Shown: positions 1-8,889 of the stretch, one piece after another
Position numbering within the stretch: the first letter of the stretch is position 1
Layout: each line of letters starts with the position of its first letter
NCBI RefSeq assembly: GCF_000968685.2
Contig: NZ_LAKD02000015.1
Location: 87,717-151,716 of the forward strand
Length of the DNA: 64,000 nucleotides
Source: Streptomyces antioxidans
GTDB lineage: Bacteria > Actinomycetota > Actinomycetes > Streptomycetales > Streptomycetaceae
Reading direction: 5' to 3'
Position numbers and translations under genes: made by a program
The notes under the pieces: model-generated
Seen by the model: only the letters and a program-made list of their open reading frames with translations
What the model was told of the DNA's origin: nothing
Databases searched by the model: none

Positions 1-1676
1 TCGGCGACCGTACGGGGGTCGAGCCCGGCGTGGAAGAAGCCGGTGTTGTCGACCGCCCGCTTCCCCGGAACGGCGAGGGCGGGCGAGGTGTCCAGCTTCC
101 GCAGGAAGTCGAACCCCTTCGCCTCCGGATCCCCGAACGCGAGGAACTGCCAGAACAGCGGCAGCCCCGCCGCCTCGCACAGCGCCTTCTCCGCGGCGGT
201 CTTGGCGGTGGGCGCACCGTCCGTCTGGAAGATCACGAACGCGGGGTCGGTGGTGCCGGACGCCTCGTAGTGCTCGATGACGGCGTTGACGGCGGTGTGG
301 TAGTTCGTCCGCCCCATGTGCCCGAGCGAGCCGTGCAGCTCCTCGATCCGGCCGGTGTGCCGGTCCAGCTCGAGGTCGGCGGTGCCGTCGATGTCGGTGG
401 AGAAGAACACGACGGGCACGGTGCCGCTGGTGTCGAACTGCGCGGACAGGGCGAGCGCCTGCTCGGCGAGGTGCTGGACGGTGCCGTCCTTGAAGTACCC
501 CCGCATCGACCCGGACCGGTCCAGTACGAGGTAGACAACGGCCCGCCGCCCGCCCAGCCCGCTCTCCTGAACGACCTCCCCGGCCGCGCCATACGCCCCG
601 ACGAGCCCAGGCGCCCGCGAGGTGAGGTCGGCGAGGGAGATGGCAGCCGTGCCCGCGTGGGCCCCGGCCGCGGTGGCTGCTTCCACCTTGGCCGCGGTGG
701 CGGCGGCAGGTGCGGCCACGACGGGCTCGGCCTCGGGCTCGGGCTCCGACTCGCTCGCGGACGCGGGCTCGGCCCCCGCCCCGGCGCCCTCGTCGTCGGC
801 CTCGGGCTCGGCGTCAGCCTCTGTGGCTGCCTCAGCCTCGGGCTCGGGGGCCTCTGCCGCCGCCTCGGCTTCGGGCTCGGTCTTGGCCGTGGACTCGGGC
901 GTCGCAGTGGGCTCCGGCTTGGGGTCCTCCGCACCCTTGACCTGGGACGTGGCGTCGGCCTCGGGCTCAGCGGCGCTCGTGGCTGCGGGCTCGGCCTCCG
1001 CCTCGGCGGGCTTGTCGTCGGTCTTGGCCGCGGGGGCGGCCTCGTCGCCGGCCTCGTCGCTCGTCGCCTCCGCCGCCGGGGCCTCGGCGGCGGAGGCCGC
1101 CTCGGGCGCGGTCGCGGGCCCTGCGCTCGCCTTGGGCTCCGCCTCGGCCGTCGCTTCGCCATCGGCCGTGGCCGCCGTGGTGTCGTCGCTGGCCGCAGGC
1201 GTGGGCTCGGCGTCGGCGGCAGGCGCGGCCGTGGCCTTCGGCTTGGCGGCGGGTGCTTCCTTCTCGTCGGCCTCGGCAGCCGCCTCAACCGGAGTCTCTT
1301 CGCCGGGCGTTGACGTGTCCTCGTGCGACGGGGACTCCAGGATCTCGTCGAGGGACTTCAGCGGGGCGGACAGGGCCGGGTCGGGCCCGGATTCATCGCC
1401 CCGGGAGTCCGGGGCCGGGGCCTCGGCCGGAGCCTTGACGTCCGCGTCATCGGTCGGCTCAGCCTTCGGCCCAGGCTCAGGCGCAGCCTCCGGCGTGGGC
1501 TCGGGCTCGGTGTCCGGCTCGGCCTTCTGGTCCACTGTCGGCTCCGCCGACTCGCGCTCCGCGGACTCGCGCTGGGGCTCCGGGGCAACCGTCGCCTCCG
1601 GCGCAGCGGCAGCATCGTCCACCCCCGTGGTTCGGGAGCGGCCGAAGACTTTGCGCAGTAGGTCCCGTATGCCCAT
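1..1676 (-). CDS. TerF-type vWA domain protein, C-terminus beyond window
   Basis: An ATG at 1676 follows GAGGGG, and the frame stays open for about 558 residues to the left edge, so the C-terminus is missing. The first 370 or so residues begin [13 protein letters not shown] and are then almost purely Ala, Glu, Pro, Thr and Asp. From about residue 375 there is a vWA domain: the MIDAS motif DRSGS near residue 386, a threonine in GRTNYHT, and [28 protein letters not shown] and the VDNTGFF tail are typical of the TerF-like vWA subgroup of tellurium/stress (ter) systems. Inferred role: a cytoplasmic metal-binding interaction protein of a Ter-type stress response. No ter neighbour is visible here; a TerD fusion lies at 31.3 kb. 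Confidence 0.82.
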   Translation of the reverse strand, partial: MGIRDLLRKVFGRSRTTGVDDAAAAPEATVAPEPQRESAERESAEPTVDQKAEPDTEPEPTPEAAPEPGPKAEPTDDADVKAPAEAPAPDSRGDESGPDPALSAPLKSLDEILESPSHEDTSTPGEETPVEAAAEADEKEAPAAKPKATAAPAADAEPTPAASDDTTAATADGEATAEAEPKASAGPATAPEAASAAEAPAAEATSDEAGDEAAPAAKTDDKPAEAEAEPAATSAAEPEADATSQVKGAEDPKPEPTATPESTAKTEPEAEAAAEAPEPEAEAATEADAEPEADDEGAGAGAEPASASESEPEPEAEPVVAAPAAATAAKVEAATAAGAHAGTAAISLADLTSRAPGLVGAYGAAGEVVQESGLGGRRAVVYLVLDRSGSMRGYFKDGTVQHLAEQALALSAQFDTSGTVPVVFFSTDIDGTADLELDRHTGRIEELHGSLGHMGRTNYHTAVNAVIEHYEASGTTDPAFVIFQTDGAPTAKTAAEKALCEAAGLPLFWQFLAFGDPEAKGFDFLRKLDTSPALAVPGKRAVDNTGFFHAGLDPRTVA

Positions 1677-1786
1677 GGGAGATACCCCTCACGTGTCGAG
1701 TGCGGTGCATGGCGGTGCATGTCCGTGGTGCGGAAAGGCTAGCGGGCCGTTCGGCGGCCCTCTTCCGCCGATTCCGCTCGCGCTTC

Positions 1787-1808
1787 GTTCACCTCTGGTT
1801 CAGGCGTT
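1787..1808 (+). promoter_or_regulatory. Possible PHO box upstream of phoX-family gene
   Basis: Two adjacent 11-bp units, GTTCACCTCTG and GTTCAGGCGTT, match the Streptomyces PhoP direct-repeat pattern (GTTCACC core, 11-bp period). A -10-like CATAGC lies 25 bp further on at 1834-1839. The site sits 140 bp before a phosphatase gene, the expected context for phosphate-starvation control. The second unit matches less well. Confidence 0.45.
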
Positions 1809-1947
1809 CGTCGCCGTCTTGCGGTTCTACGCCCATAGCTTCGCCGCCAAAGGATCCCGACGTCATGTCGGTCCGGACCGCGTCGGCGTACTGCCCATGC
1901 GGGCCCCGGCGAAGCACCTACGCGAACACCCTTACGGAGGGGAAGAC

Positions 1948-4041
1948 GTGCGCAACCTCCTACCGCTCATCAGCTCACACCCGGGCGGGCGTTCGGCGCT
2001 GACATGCCGGTACCGCTGTGGGGACGCCTGCCTGCACGAGACGCCGAACACCAGCGACAACGCCTATGTGGGTGATGTCATCGCCGGTGCCGCCTCGCGC
2101 CGTGCCCTGCTGCGGGCCGGTGCCGTGGTGACCGTGGCGGCCGCGACCGGCGCCGTGGCGGTGGCGCGTGCCCCGCAGGCGTCCGCCGCGACGGGCGGCG
2201 CCACTGCGGAGCACAAGGCCACGGCGCGGCACAAGGCAGCCGCCAAGGGCAAGGCCGCCCGCGGCCTCCGCTTCGCACCGGTGGCCCCCAACACGGAGGA
2301 CACCGTGGTCACCGCCGACGGCCACGACCAGAACGTGGTGATCCGCTGGGGCGACCCGATCCTGCGCGGCGCGCCCGCGTTCGACCCGGACCGGCAGAGC
2401 GCCAGGGCCCAGGCGGGCCAGTTCGGTTACAACAACGACTACATGGCGGTCCTGGACGTCCCGGGCGAGCGCGGCCACCAGCTGCTCGTGGTCAACCATG
2501 AGTACACCGACGAGGTGCTGATGTTCTCGGGTTACGACCCGGAGAACCCCACCCGCGAGCAGGCCGAGATCGGCTGGGCCGCGCACGGTCTCTCCGTGGT
2601 CGTGACGGCCGAGGAGCGCGCTCTCGGGCGACTCAGCGCGCTGCCCCGCCACCACCTCAACCGCCGTATCACCGCGACCACGCCGTTCGAGGTCACCGGC
2701 CCTGCGGCGGGCAGCGAGCTGCGGCGCACCTCCGCCGACCCGACCGGCAGGCGGATCCTCGGCACGCTGAACAACTGCGGCGGTGGCATCACGCCGTGGG
2801 GCACGGTGCTCTCCGGCGAGGAGAACTTCAACCAGTACTTCGCAGGCGGCGATGCGGTCACCGACCCGGCCACCGCGGCCCGCCTCAAGCGCTACGGCAT
2901 CACCGGCGCCGCCTCCGAGCGCAAGTGGGAGCGGTTCGACGACCGTTTCGACGTCACCAAGGAGCCGAACGAGACCAACCGCTTCGGCTGGGTGATCGAG
3001 ATCGACCCGTTCGACCCCGATTCCACCCCGCGCAAGCTGACCGCGCTGGGCCGCTTCAAGCACGAGGCCGCCGAGCCCCGGCTGACCACGGACGGCCGTC
3101 CGGTCCTCTACATGGGCGACGACGAGAAGTTCGACTACTTCTACAAGTTCGTCTCCGCCAAGCGGATGATGAAGGGCAACAGCCGCGTCGCCCGCGAGCA
3201 CAACCGCTCGCTGCTGGACGAGGGCACGCTCTACGCCGCCAAGTTCACCGGTGACAGCCCGTCCGCCGAGATCGACGGCTCCGGAGAGCTGCCCGAGGAC
3301 GGCGAGTTCGACGGCGTCGGTGAGTGGATCCCGCTGGCCTGCGGCGACCGCTCCTTCGTGGACGGCATGACCGCCGAGGAGGTGTACGTCTTCACGCGCA
3401 TCGCCGCCGACAAGGCGGGCGCGACGAAGATGGACCGCCCCGAGGACGTCGAGCCCAGCCCGCGCACCGGCCGGGTCTACATCGCGCTGACCAACAACAC
3501 CGACCGCGGCAAGGAGGGCAAGGCCGCCGCCGACGAGGCCAACCCGCGCAACGGCAACAAGCACGGCCAGATCCTGGAGCTGACCGAGCGCTGGAACAAC
3601 GCGGGCTCCACCCGCTTCACCTGGCGGCTGTTCCTGGTCTGCGGCGACCCCGAGGACCCGAGCACCTACTTCGGCGGCTTCCCCAAGGACCAGGTCAGCC
3701 CGATCTCCTGCCCGGACAACATCACCTTCGACGCGTACGGCAATCTGTGGATCTCCACGGACGGCAACGCGCTCGGGAACCACGACGGGCTGTTCGGCGT
3801 GGCCACGGCGGGCAGCCGCCGCGGTGAGGTCAAGCAGTTCCTGACCGTGCCGAACGGCGCCGAGACCTGCGGTCCGATCGTGCAGGACCGGCGGGTGCTG
3901 GTGGCCGTGCAACACCCGGGCGAACTCGACGGCGCGAGCGTGGAGAAGCCCGCCTCCACCTGGCCCGACGGCCCGGGCAAGCTGACCCGGCCGTCCGTGA
4001 TCAGCGTCTGGCGCCGCGACGGCGGCGACATCGGCGCCTGA
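1948..4041 (+). CDS. PhoX-family (DUF839) Tat-exported phosphatase
   Basis: 697 residues. The GTG at 1948 is chosen because ACGGAGGGGA precedes it; the frame is open far upstream, but that region is antisense to the vWA gene. A twin-arginine signal (SRRALLRAG, Arg51-52) is followed by a hydrophobic stretch ending APQASA near residue 80. The mature part has PhoX/DUF839 signatures: VVNHEYTDEVLMF, NNCGGGITPWGTVLSGEENF, FKHEAAEP, YMGDDEKFDYFYKF, RPEDVEPSPRTGRVY and PDNITFDAYGNLW. The family comprises Ca/Fe-dependent alkaline phosphatases folded in the cytoplasm and exported by Tat. Unusually, the part before the Tat motif carries C20, C24, C28 and H30. A possible PHO box lies upstream. Confidence 0.9.
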   Translation: MRNLLPLISSHPGGRSALTCRYRCGDACLHETPNTSDNAYVGDVIAGAASRRALLRAGAVVTVAAATGAVAVARAPQASAATGGATAEHKATARHKAAAKGKAARGLRFAPVAPNTEDTVVTADGHDQNVVIRWGDPILRGAPAFDPDRQSARAQAGQFGYNNDYMAVLDVPGERGHQLLVVNHEYTDEVLMFSGYDPENPTREQAEIGWAAHGLSVVVTAEERALGRLSALPRHHLNRRITATTPFEVTGPAAGSELRRTSADPTGRRILGTLNNCGGGITPWGTVLSGEENFNQYFAGGDAVTDPATAARLKRYGITGAASERKWERFDDRFDVTKEPNETNRFGWVIEIDPFDPDSTPRKLTALGRFKHEAAEPRLTTDGRPVLYMGDDEKFDYFYKFVSAKRMMKGNSRVAREHNRSLLDEGTLYAAKFTGDSPSAEIDGSGELPEDGEFDGVGEWIPLACGDRSFVDGMTAEEVYVFTRIAADKAGATKMDRPEDVEPSPRTGRVYIALTNNTDRGKEGKAAADEANPRNGNKHGQILELTERWNNAGSTRFTWRLFLVCGDPEDPSTYFGGFPKDQVSPISCPDNITFDAYGNLWISTDGNALGNHDGLFGVATAGSRRGEVKQFLTVPNGAETCGPIVQDRRVLVAVQHPGELDGASVEKPASTWPDGPGKLTRPSVISVWRRDGGDIGA

Positions 4042-4060
4042 CCCGCTCCGGCAGTCGGCC

Positions 4061-5017
4061 TCAGCCCTCGGCCTTCGCGAGCCGCTTCAGCCGCTCGCGG
4101 GGCCCGCGCAGCGAACGGCCCCTGGTGTCCGTACGGGCCCAGGGGTCGTCCGCGAGCCGTTCGCCGACCGTCCGCAGCGTCCAGCGGTCGGCCCTCAGCT
4201 CCGGGTCGTCCAGCTCCCGCGCGTCGATGGGCGTGGCCACGGGGGCTCCCGGCCGGGCGCGCACCCCGTACGGGCTGACGGCGGTCTGGGCGTAGGCGTT
4301 GCGCTGGGTGTCCAGGTAGAGCCGCCCGCGCCGGTTGGCCTTGCGCGGCTCGGTGGTGAGCCGGTCGGGGTGGCGGGCGGCCAGCAGACCGGCGGCCTCG
4401 TGGGCGAAGGACCGCACGGTGTCGAAGTCGGCGCGGCGGTCCAGCGGGACGATGACGTGCAGTCCGCGGGAGCCGGTGGTCATCAGCAGTCCCGGCAGCC
4501 CGAGCTCGCCGAGCAGTCCGCAGCAGAGGCGGGCCGTCCAGCGCACCTCCTCGAAGCCGGACTCCCCCGACGGGCCGGACTCCCCCGACGAGGGCGGATC
4601 GAGGTCGAAGACCAGCCGGTCGGGGTGGTCGGGCCGGTCGGCCCGGGAGAGCCAGCGGTGCGGGGTGACGCACGCCTGGTCGGCGAGGTAGAGGAGGGTC
4701 GCGGTGTCGTCGCAGACCACATGGGTCACCTCACCGCCCTCCTTGGGGAGCACGGCGCGGTGCACCCAGTCCGGAAAGTAGTCGGGTGCGTTCTTCTGCA
4801 TCAGCGGCTGGCCGCCGATTCCGTCCGGATGGCGCTCCATCATCAAAGGGCGGCCGCGCAGCTGCGGAACGATGCGCCGGGAGACCGAGCGGTAGTACTC
4901 GACGAGGTTCCACTTTGTGATCCCGTCGTCGGGAAAGAGTTTCTTTTCCGGGCGGCTGACCCGTACGGTGTGGCTCCCGGTCCTGACGTTCCGCGCATCG
5001 GTCCGCTTCTCGCTCAT
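4061..5017 (-). CDS. LigD-type polymerase (PrimPol) domain protein
   Basis: 318 residues from the ATG at 5017; a longer frame exists but would overlap the divergent LysR promoter. It is a stand-alone LigD polymerase domain. Visible features are VFDLDPP with the metal-binding pair D138/D140, [33 protein letters not shown] and [19 protein letters not shown]. Such proteins extend or fill DNA or RNA primers at broken ends in Ku/LigD non-homologous end joining. No ku gene is nearby. A six-residue duplication ([12 protein letters not shown]) follows the catalytic motif and is encoded by an 18-bp tandem repeat. Divergently transcribed from the LysR gene 82 bp away. Confidence 0.9.
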   Translation of the reverse strand: MSEKRTDARNVRTGSHTVRVSRPEKKLFPDDGITKWNLVEYYRSVSRRIVPQLRGRPLMMERHPDGIGGQPLMQKNAPDYFPDWVHRAVLPKEGGEVTHVVCDDTATLLYLADQACVTPHRWLSRADRPDHPDRLVFDLDPPSSGESGPSGESGFEEVRWTARLCCGLLGELGLPGLLMTTGSRGLHVIVPLDRRADFDTVRSFAHEAAGLLAARHPDRLTTEPRKANRRGRLYLDTQRNAYAQTAVSPYGVRARPGAPVATPIDARELDDPELRADRWTLRTVGERLADDPWARTDTRGRSLRGPRERLKRLAKAEG

Positions 5018-5099
5018 ATCGGACCCGGGTAACCAGATGGATCGCTGACTAAACTCTGGAGTCAGGCAAACGGGAGAAGTGGAAAAATCGGGGGAAAAC

Positions 5100-6224
5100 A
5101 TGGTGAGACCAGGTTCACTCGGCCCGCCGATGAAGGATCGGCGCGGCCGCTGGGCACAGAGCCCGCTCGCGCTGATGGACACCACGATGGATCAGCTGCG
5201 CACTCTGATCATGGTCCATGAGGCCGGTACGGCGCTCGGCGCGGCACGGATTCTGGGCCGCGAACAGTCCAGTGTGCAAAAGCAGATCGACACCATGAAC
5301 CGGAACTTTCGCGAGCTTTGCGGCGAACCGCTCATCCTCAAGCAGGGGCGGGGCAAGGACGTGCTGTTCACCGGCACCGGAGAAGCCCTGGTCGAATTGG
5401 CGCGCGGAACTCTCGGCGACTGGCTGGACGGCATCCACGAGTCGCGGCGCCGCCTGGGAAAAACGCTGATGGTGGGCACCACCCGTTTTACCCTCAGCTA
5501 TCTGGCGGGTGCCGGGGAGCGGGTCGCCGAGGACTTCCGGCAGCGCGGTATCGAGCTGAAGGTCGGCCATGTGCGTACCCGGGACGTGCTGGCCAAGCTG
5601 CGCACCAAGGATGTGGACCTGGTGTGCGGCTCCGTGGTGACCAGGCCCGAAGGCGACGATGAGCTCGCCGCCTTCGATGTGATGGAGTGGCGGCGCAGCG
5701 GGGTCTCGCTGCTGACCAATCTCTCCGAGGCCGAGCTGCCCGGCCACACCGCGCCGACCAGCGCGCTGCGCACCCTGCCGCTGGTGGTCTCGGCGAGCGG
5801 GCTGATGGCCGGGGTGCTGCACACCTGGTTCGGCGGCGACTACCGCAGCAAGCTGCGCATCGCCGCCGAGATCGACACCGTCAACTACGGCTTCGAGCTG
5901 CTGCGTTCCGGACTGCTGCGCGGCTGCATGCTGGTCACCAAGGGGGTGGCGGACGCGGCGGGCGATCCTCGGTTGGTGTACGGGCGCGGGCTGCGCGCCG
6001 TCGAGCTGGTCAATGACACCGGTCCCCGGCTGGAGGTGCTGCTGGGCGCGTTCACCCGGAGCGGGGAGCGCGCGTCGTATGACCCGGCCCATCCGCTCAA
6101 TCTGCTCTGGGACGCGCTCGCGCAGGAGAACGCGCGCTGGCAGCGGGAGCAGCGCTGGCCCACGGCGGGTCTGGAGCCCGATCCGTTCGAGTTGGCCAAC
6201 ACCTACAACCCGAGCGAGAGCTGA
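5100..6224 (+). CDS. LysR-family transcriptional regulator
   Basis: 374 residues from the ATG at 5100, preceded by GGGGGAA; a GTG at 5079 is an alternative. Residues about 30-90 form the LysR winged helix: [38 protein letters not shown], split here as [14 protein letters not shown], then [14 protein letters not shown], then [10 protein letters not shown]. The rest is a periplasmic-binding-protein-like effector domain. A long C-terminal extension after the usual LysR length ends [14 protein letters not shown]. The type is conserved in Streptomyces, but the ligand is unknown. It is divergent from the LigD-polymerase gene, and the 5018-5099 gap should hold both promoters. Confidence 0.82.
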   Translation: MVRPGSLGPPMKDRRGRWAQSPLALMDTTMDQLRTLIMVHEAGTALGAARILGREQSSVQKQIDTMNRNFRELCGEPLILKQGRGKDVLFTGTGEALVELARGTLGDWLDGIHESRRRLGKTLMVGTTRFTLSYLAGAGERVAEDFRQRGIELKVGHVRTRDVLAKLRTKDVDLVCGSVVTRPEGDDELAAFDVMEWRRSGVSLLTNLSEAELPGHTAPTSALRTLPLVVSASGLMAGVLHTWFGGDYRSKLRIAAEIDTVNYGFELLRSGLLRGCMLVTKGVADAAGDPRLVYGRGLRAVELVNDTGPRLEVLLGAFTRSGERASYDPAHPLNLLWDALAQENARWQREQRWPTAGLEPDPFELANTYNPSES

Positions 6225-6240
6225 GCACCGGCCAGCGCTT

Positions 6241-6286
6241 CGGCCCGTGAGCCCTGGGCCCGTGAGCCCTCGGGCGGCGCCCGAGG
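6241..6286. terminator. Direct repeat plus bidirectional hairpin terminator
   Basis: A 15-bp near-perfect direct repeat (CGGCCCGTGAGCCCT at 6241, GGGCCCGTGAGCCCT at 6256) runs into a stem CCTCGGGC / GCCCGAGG with a 3-nt loop (6268-6286). It lies between convergent LysR and endonuclease-like genes, where a bidirectional terminator is expected. Confidence 0.55.
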
Positions 6287-6299
6287 CCCCGGCCGGCCC

Positions 6300-7415
6300 T
6301 CAGCCCTGTGGCCCGTACAGGTCAAGCTCCACCAGCAGCGCCCGGTGGTCGGTGTGCGGCAGATCGAGGAAGCGGGCCGTGCGCGGCCGCAAGCCCCGGC
6401 TGGCCAGTACGTGGTCGATCTGCGCCCCCAGGGCCGGGGCGGTGGCACTCGGCCAGCTGGGCGTGCGGGACACCCCCGCGGCCCGTGCGCTGTCCCGCAG
6501 CCCGGTGTCCAGGACGGCCCGGAAGGCGGCGTGGTCCTGGGTGGCGTTGAAGTCGCCCGCGATCAGGGTGGGTGCCTCGCCCCGCCCGTCCGCGTAGGCC
6601 CGCAGCCGCCCCAGCTCGGTGCGCCAGAGGTCCAGCCGCCCCGGCACCGGCGGCATGGGATGGGCGACCTGCATCCGCAGCCGCTGTCCCGCGACCCGGA
6701 CGACCGCCCCCGGCATCCGCAGCGTTCCGCGCACCCCGTCGGCCCGGGTCAGCGGATGGCGGCTGAGGATCGCCGAGCCCGCCGCGGCGCTGTCGCCGAG
6801 GGTGACGTTCCGGTACGGGTAGGCGCCGCGGACGGCGGCCGAGTCCAGCGCCGCCGCGCACCGCGCATCGCACTCCTGCACCGCGACCAGGTCCGGCCGC
6901 TCCCGGCGCAGCGCGCTCAGCAGCCCCTCCCTGGCCTGGCCGAACTCGAGGTTCGCGGTCATCACCCGCAGCCGGGCCAGGACCGGCCCGTGCGGCTCGG
7001 GCGGGGTGCCGCCGTCGTACGGCTGGATGAACCACCCGGTGGCCGCCGCTGCCGCCAGCGCCCAGCCGCACCCCAGCGGCCAGCGCGCGGCCGTGCTCAG
7101 CAGGAGCCCGAGCGCCGCCGGGACCAGCAGCCAGGGCAGGAATGCCAGCAGCTGCGGTAGGGGGGTGATGCCGTCGGTGTCCGCGGCCCGGCACAGCACC
7201 ACCGCGCTGACCACGGCCAGGAGCGGCACCGCGCACCAGGCCGCCCATCGGCGGCCCCGTCCGCCGGGGAGCCGCAGCAGCCGGGCGGCGGCGCGCAGCG
7301 GCCGGGCGAGGGTGCCCCGGGCGCCGCGCGGTGCCGGTGGGCGGCCGGGGCCTGCGGCTTGGTCCTCCGCGACTGTCGTCTCCACGCTGGGCCTCTCGAT
7401 CGGGGCGGGGCGCAC
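6300..7415 (-). CDS. Endonuclease/exonuclease/phosphatase-family membrane protein
   Basis: 371 residues from the GTG at 7415; a GTG at 7385 (after GAGAGG) is also possible. An Arg/Pro-rich N-terminus is followed by about three membrane spans (residues 58-130: AVPLLAVVSAVVLC, LLAFLPWLLVPAALGLLL, ALAAAAATGWF). The catalytic domain is then predicted to lie outside the cell. EEP motifs are present: MTANLEFG, VAVQEC, AGDFNAT, IDHVLAS and TDHRALL. The family hydrolyses phosphodiester bonds of DNA, nucleotides, inositol phosphates or sphingolipids, so the substrate cannot be fixed. A palindromic operator-like site lies 17 bp upstream, shared with the divergent lyase gene. Confidence 0.85.
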   Translation of the reverse strand: MRPAPIERPSVETTVAEDQAAGPGRPPAPRGARGTLARPLRAAARLLRLPGGRGRRWAAWCAVPLLAVVSAVVLCRAADTDGITPLPQLLAFLPWLLVPAALGLLLSTAARWPLGCGWALAAAAATGWFIQPYDGGTPPEPHGPVLARLRVMTANLEFGQAREGLLSALRRERPDLVAVQECDARCAAALDSAAVRGAYPYRNVTLGDSAAAGSAILSRHPLTRADGVRGTLRMPGAVVRVAGQRLRMQVAHPMPPVPGRLDLWRTELGRLRAYADGRGEAPTLIAGDFNATQDHAAFRAVLDTGLRDSARAAGVSRTPSWPSATAPALGAQIDHVLASRGLRPRTARFLDLPHTDHRALLVELDLYGPQG

Positions 7416-7431
7416 ATTCTCCTATGTACGG

Positions 7432-7445
7432 AAGGTCTAGACCTT
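7432..7445. promoter_or_regulatory. Perfect 14-bp palindrome resembling a DasR (dre) site
   Basis: AAGGTCTAGACCTT is a perfect palindrome. Its core GGTCTAGACC equals the core of the published dre consensus TGGTCTAGACCA of the GntR regulator DasR and of chitinase-promoter repeats. It lies in the intergenic space of divergent genes for a secreted lyase and a membrane phosphodiesterase-like protein. The binding protein is inferred, not shown. Confidence 0.55.
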
Positions 7446-7560
7446 GACGTGTTCATGAGCTAACTTCCGGAGCACCACAGGAGTTCATATCGGCATCCGT
7501 TGTTCACACATAGGAACACAGAAGAAAACCCGCGAACTCGACGTCAGGAGAGCCGCCCCC

Positions 7561-8802
7561 ATGCGCACCAGAGCCCTGTACCTCGCCCTCGCCACAGCGC
7601 TGGCCGCGCTGTTCGCGGGCATCCTCAGCGGCCCGGCCACGGCCGGGCAGGCCCAGCGGTCGACCGCGCCGCCCAAGGCCGCCACCGCGGCAGCGCCCAA
7701 GGCCACGCCGAAGGCCGCCTTCACCCACCCCGGCGTCCTCGTCAGCCGCGCCCAGCTCGACTTCGTCCGCTCCAAGGTGAACGCGGGCGCCCAGCCCTGG
7801 AAGGGCGCGTACGACGCGATGCTGGCGAGCCCGTACGCCTCGCTGTCGCGCACCCCCAAGCCCCGCGCGGTCGTCGAATGCGGTCCGTACTCCGACCCCA
7901 ACATCGGCTGCACCGATGAGCGCGAGGACGCGCTCGCCGCCTACTCCCTCTCGCTGGCCTGGTACGTCACCCGCGACAGCCGCTACGCCGAGAAGGCCAT
8001 CCAGATCATGGACGCCTGGTCGGCCACCATCAAGGACCACACCAACAGCAACGCCCCGCTCCAGACCGGCTGGGCCGGGTCCTCCTGGCCCCGGGCGGCC
8101 GAGATCATCCGCTACACCTACGACGGCTGGTCCGCCGCCTCGATCGACCGCTTCAAGACCATGCTGCGCACCGTCTACCTCCCGAAGGTCATCGGCGGCT
8201 CGAACTCCAACGGCAACTGGGAGCTGGTGATGGTGGAGGCCGCCTCCGGCATCTCCGTCTTCCTGGACGACCGGACCAGCTACGACAAGGCGATCGCGAA
8301 GTTCCGCGGCCGCGTCCCCGCGTACGTCTACCTGGAGTCCGACGGCTCGCTGCCCAAGACCGCGCCCGGCAGCGGCCTCGACACCCGCGACAAGATCATC
8401 AACTACTGGCAGGGCCAGTCCACCTTCGTCACCGGGCTCACCCAGGAGACCTGCCGCGACTTCACCCACACCGGATACGGCATCGCCTCCATCGCGCACG
8501 TCGCCGAGACCAGCCGCATCCAGGGCCAGGACCTCTACCCCGAGGTGGGCGAGCGGCTGCGGCAGGCGCTGGGCTTCCAGTCGAAGTACGAACTGGGCGA
8601 GGCCCCGCCGTCCTGGCTGTGCGGCGGCAGCGTCAAGCGCGGCCTCGGCCCGATCACCGAGGTCGGCTACAACGCGCTGCACAACCGGCTCGGCATCGCC
8701 ATGACCAACACCCAGAAGCTCACCGAGCGGCAGCGCCCGGCGGGCACCAACAGCCTCTTCCTCGGCTGGGAGACCCTGACCCACGGGGACAACCCGTCCT
8801 GA
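7561..8802 (+). CDS. Secreted alginate-lyase-family protein
   Basis: 413 residues. The ATG is preceded by AGGAGAG, and the N-terminus is a classical signal peptide (MRTRALYLALATALAALFAG, cleavage probably near ATA-GQA). After an Ala/Lys/Pro linker the alginate-lyase fold starts at HPGVLVSRAQLDFVRSKV. Family hallmarks include SNGNWELVMVEA (Asn-Trp-Glu near the active site) and CRDFTHTGYGIASI (likely catalytic His/Tyr). The family consists of secreted polysaccharide lyases cleaving uronate-containing polymers by beta-elimination; the exact polymer is not readable. It is divergent from the EEP gene, and the dre-like palindrome is 115 bp upstream. Confidence 0.88.
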   Translation: MRTRALYLALATALAALFAGILSGPATAGQAQRSTAPPKAATAAAPKATPKAAFTHPGVLVSRAQLDFVRSKVNAGAQPWKGAYDAMLASPYASLSRTPKPRAVVECGPYSDPNIGCTDEREDALAAYSLSLAWYVTRDSRYAEKAIQIMDAWSATIKDHTNSNAPLQTGWAGSSWPRAAEIIRYTYDGWSAASIDRFKTMLRTVYLPKVIGGSNSNGNWELVMVEAASGISVFLDDRTSYDKAIAKFRGRVPAYVYLESDGSLPKTAPGSGLDTRDKIINYWQGQSTFVTGLTQETCRDFTHTGYGIASIAHVAETSRIQGQDLYPEVGERLRQALGFQSKYELGEAPPSWLCGGSVKRGLGPITEVGYNALHNRLGIAMTNTQKLTERQRPAGTNSLFLGWETLTHGDNPS

Positions 8803-8852
8803 CCCCGGCTGAACCCGGACCGACCCCGGACCGCCCCGCGGCCCGGGGTCCT

Positions 8853-8887
8853 GAGGGCCCTCGGGGCGTGGGGTCCCGAGGGCCCTC
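8853..8887. terminator. Hairpin terminator between convergent genes
   Basis: The arms GAGGGCCCTCGGG (8853-8865) and CCCGAGGGCCCTC (8875-8887) are perfectly complementary over 13 bp with a 9-nt loop. It lies between the lyase stop and the ligase stop. Confidence 0.7.
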
Positions 8888-8889
8888 GT

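Noticed and set aside
30..1313. 427-codon plus-strand Gly/Leu/Arg-rich frame
   Set aside because: Antisense reading of the Ala/Glu/Pro-coding arm of the vWA protein.
622..1947. Extending the PhoX protein upstream to 622
   Set aside because: The added part is Ala/Ser/Gly noise antisense to the vWA gene; the GTG at 1948 has a strong ribosome site and gives the expected N-terminus.
1975..3915. 646-codon minus-strand open frame opposite the PhoX gene
   Set aside because: Composition (LGAVRHGQELLD, VEGDVVRAGDRADLVLG) is typical of antisense reading of a GC-biased gene; the PhoX frame has recognisable family motifs.
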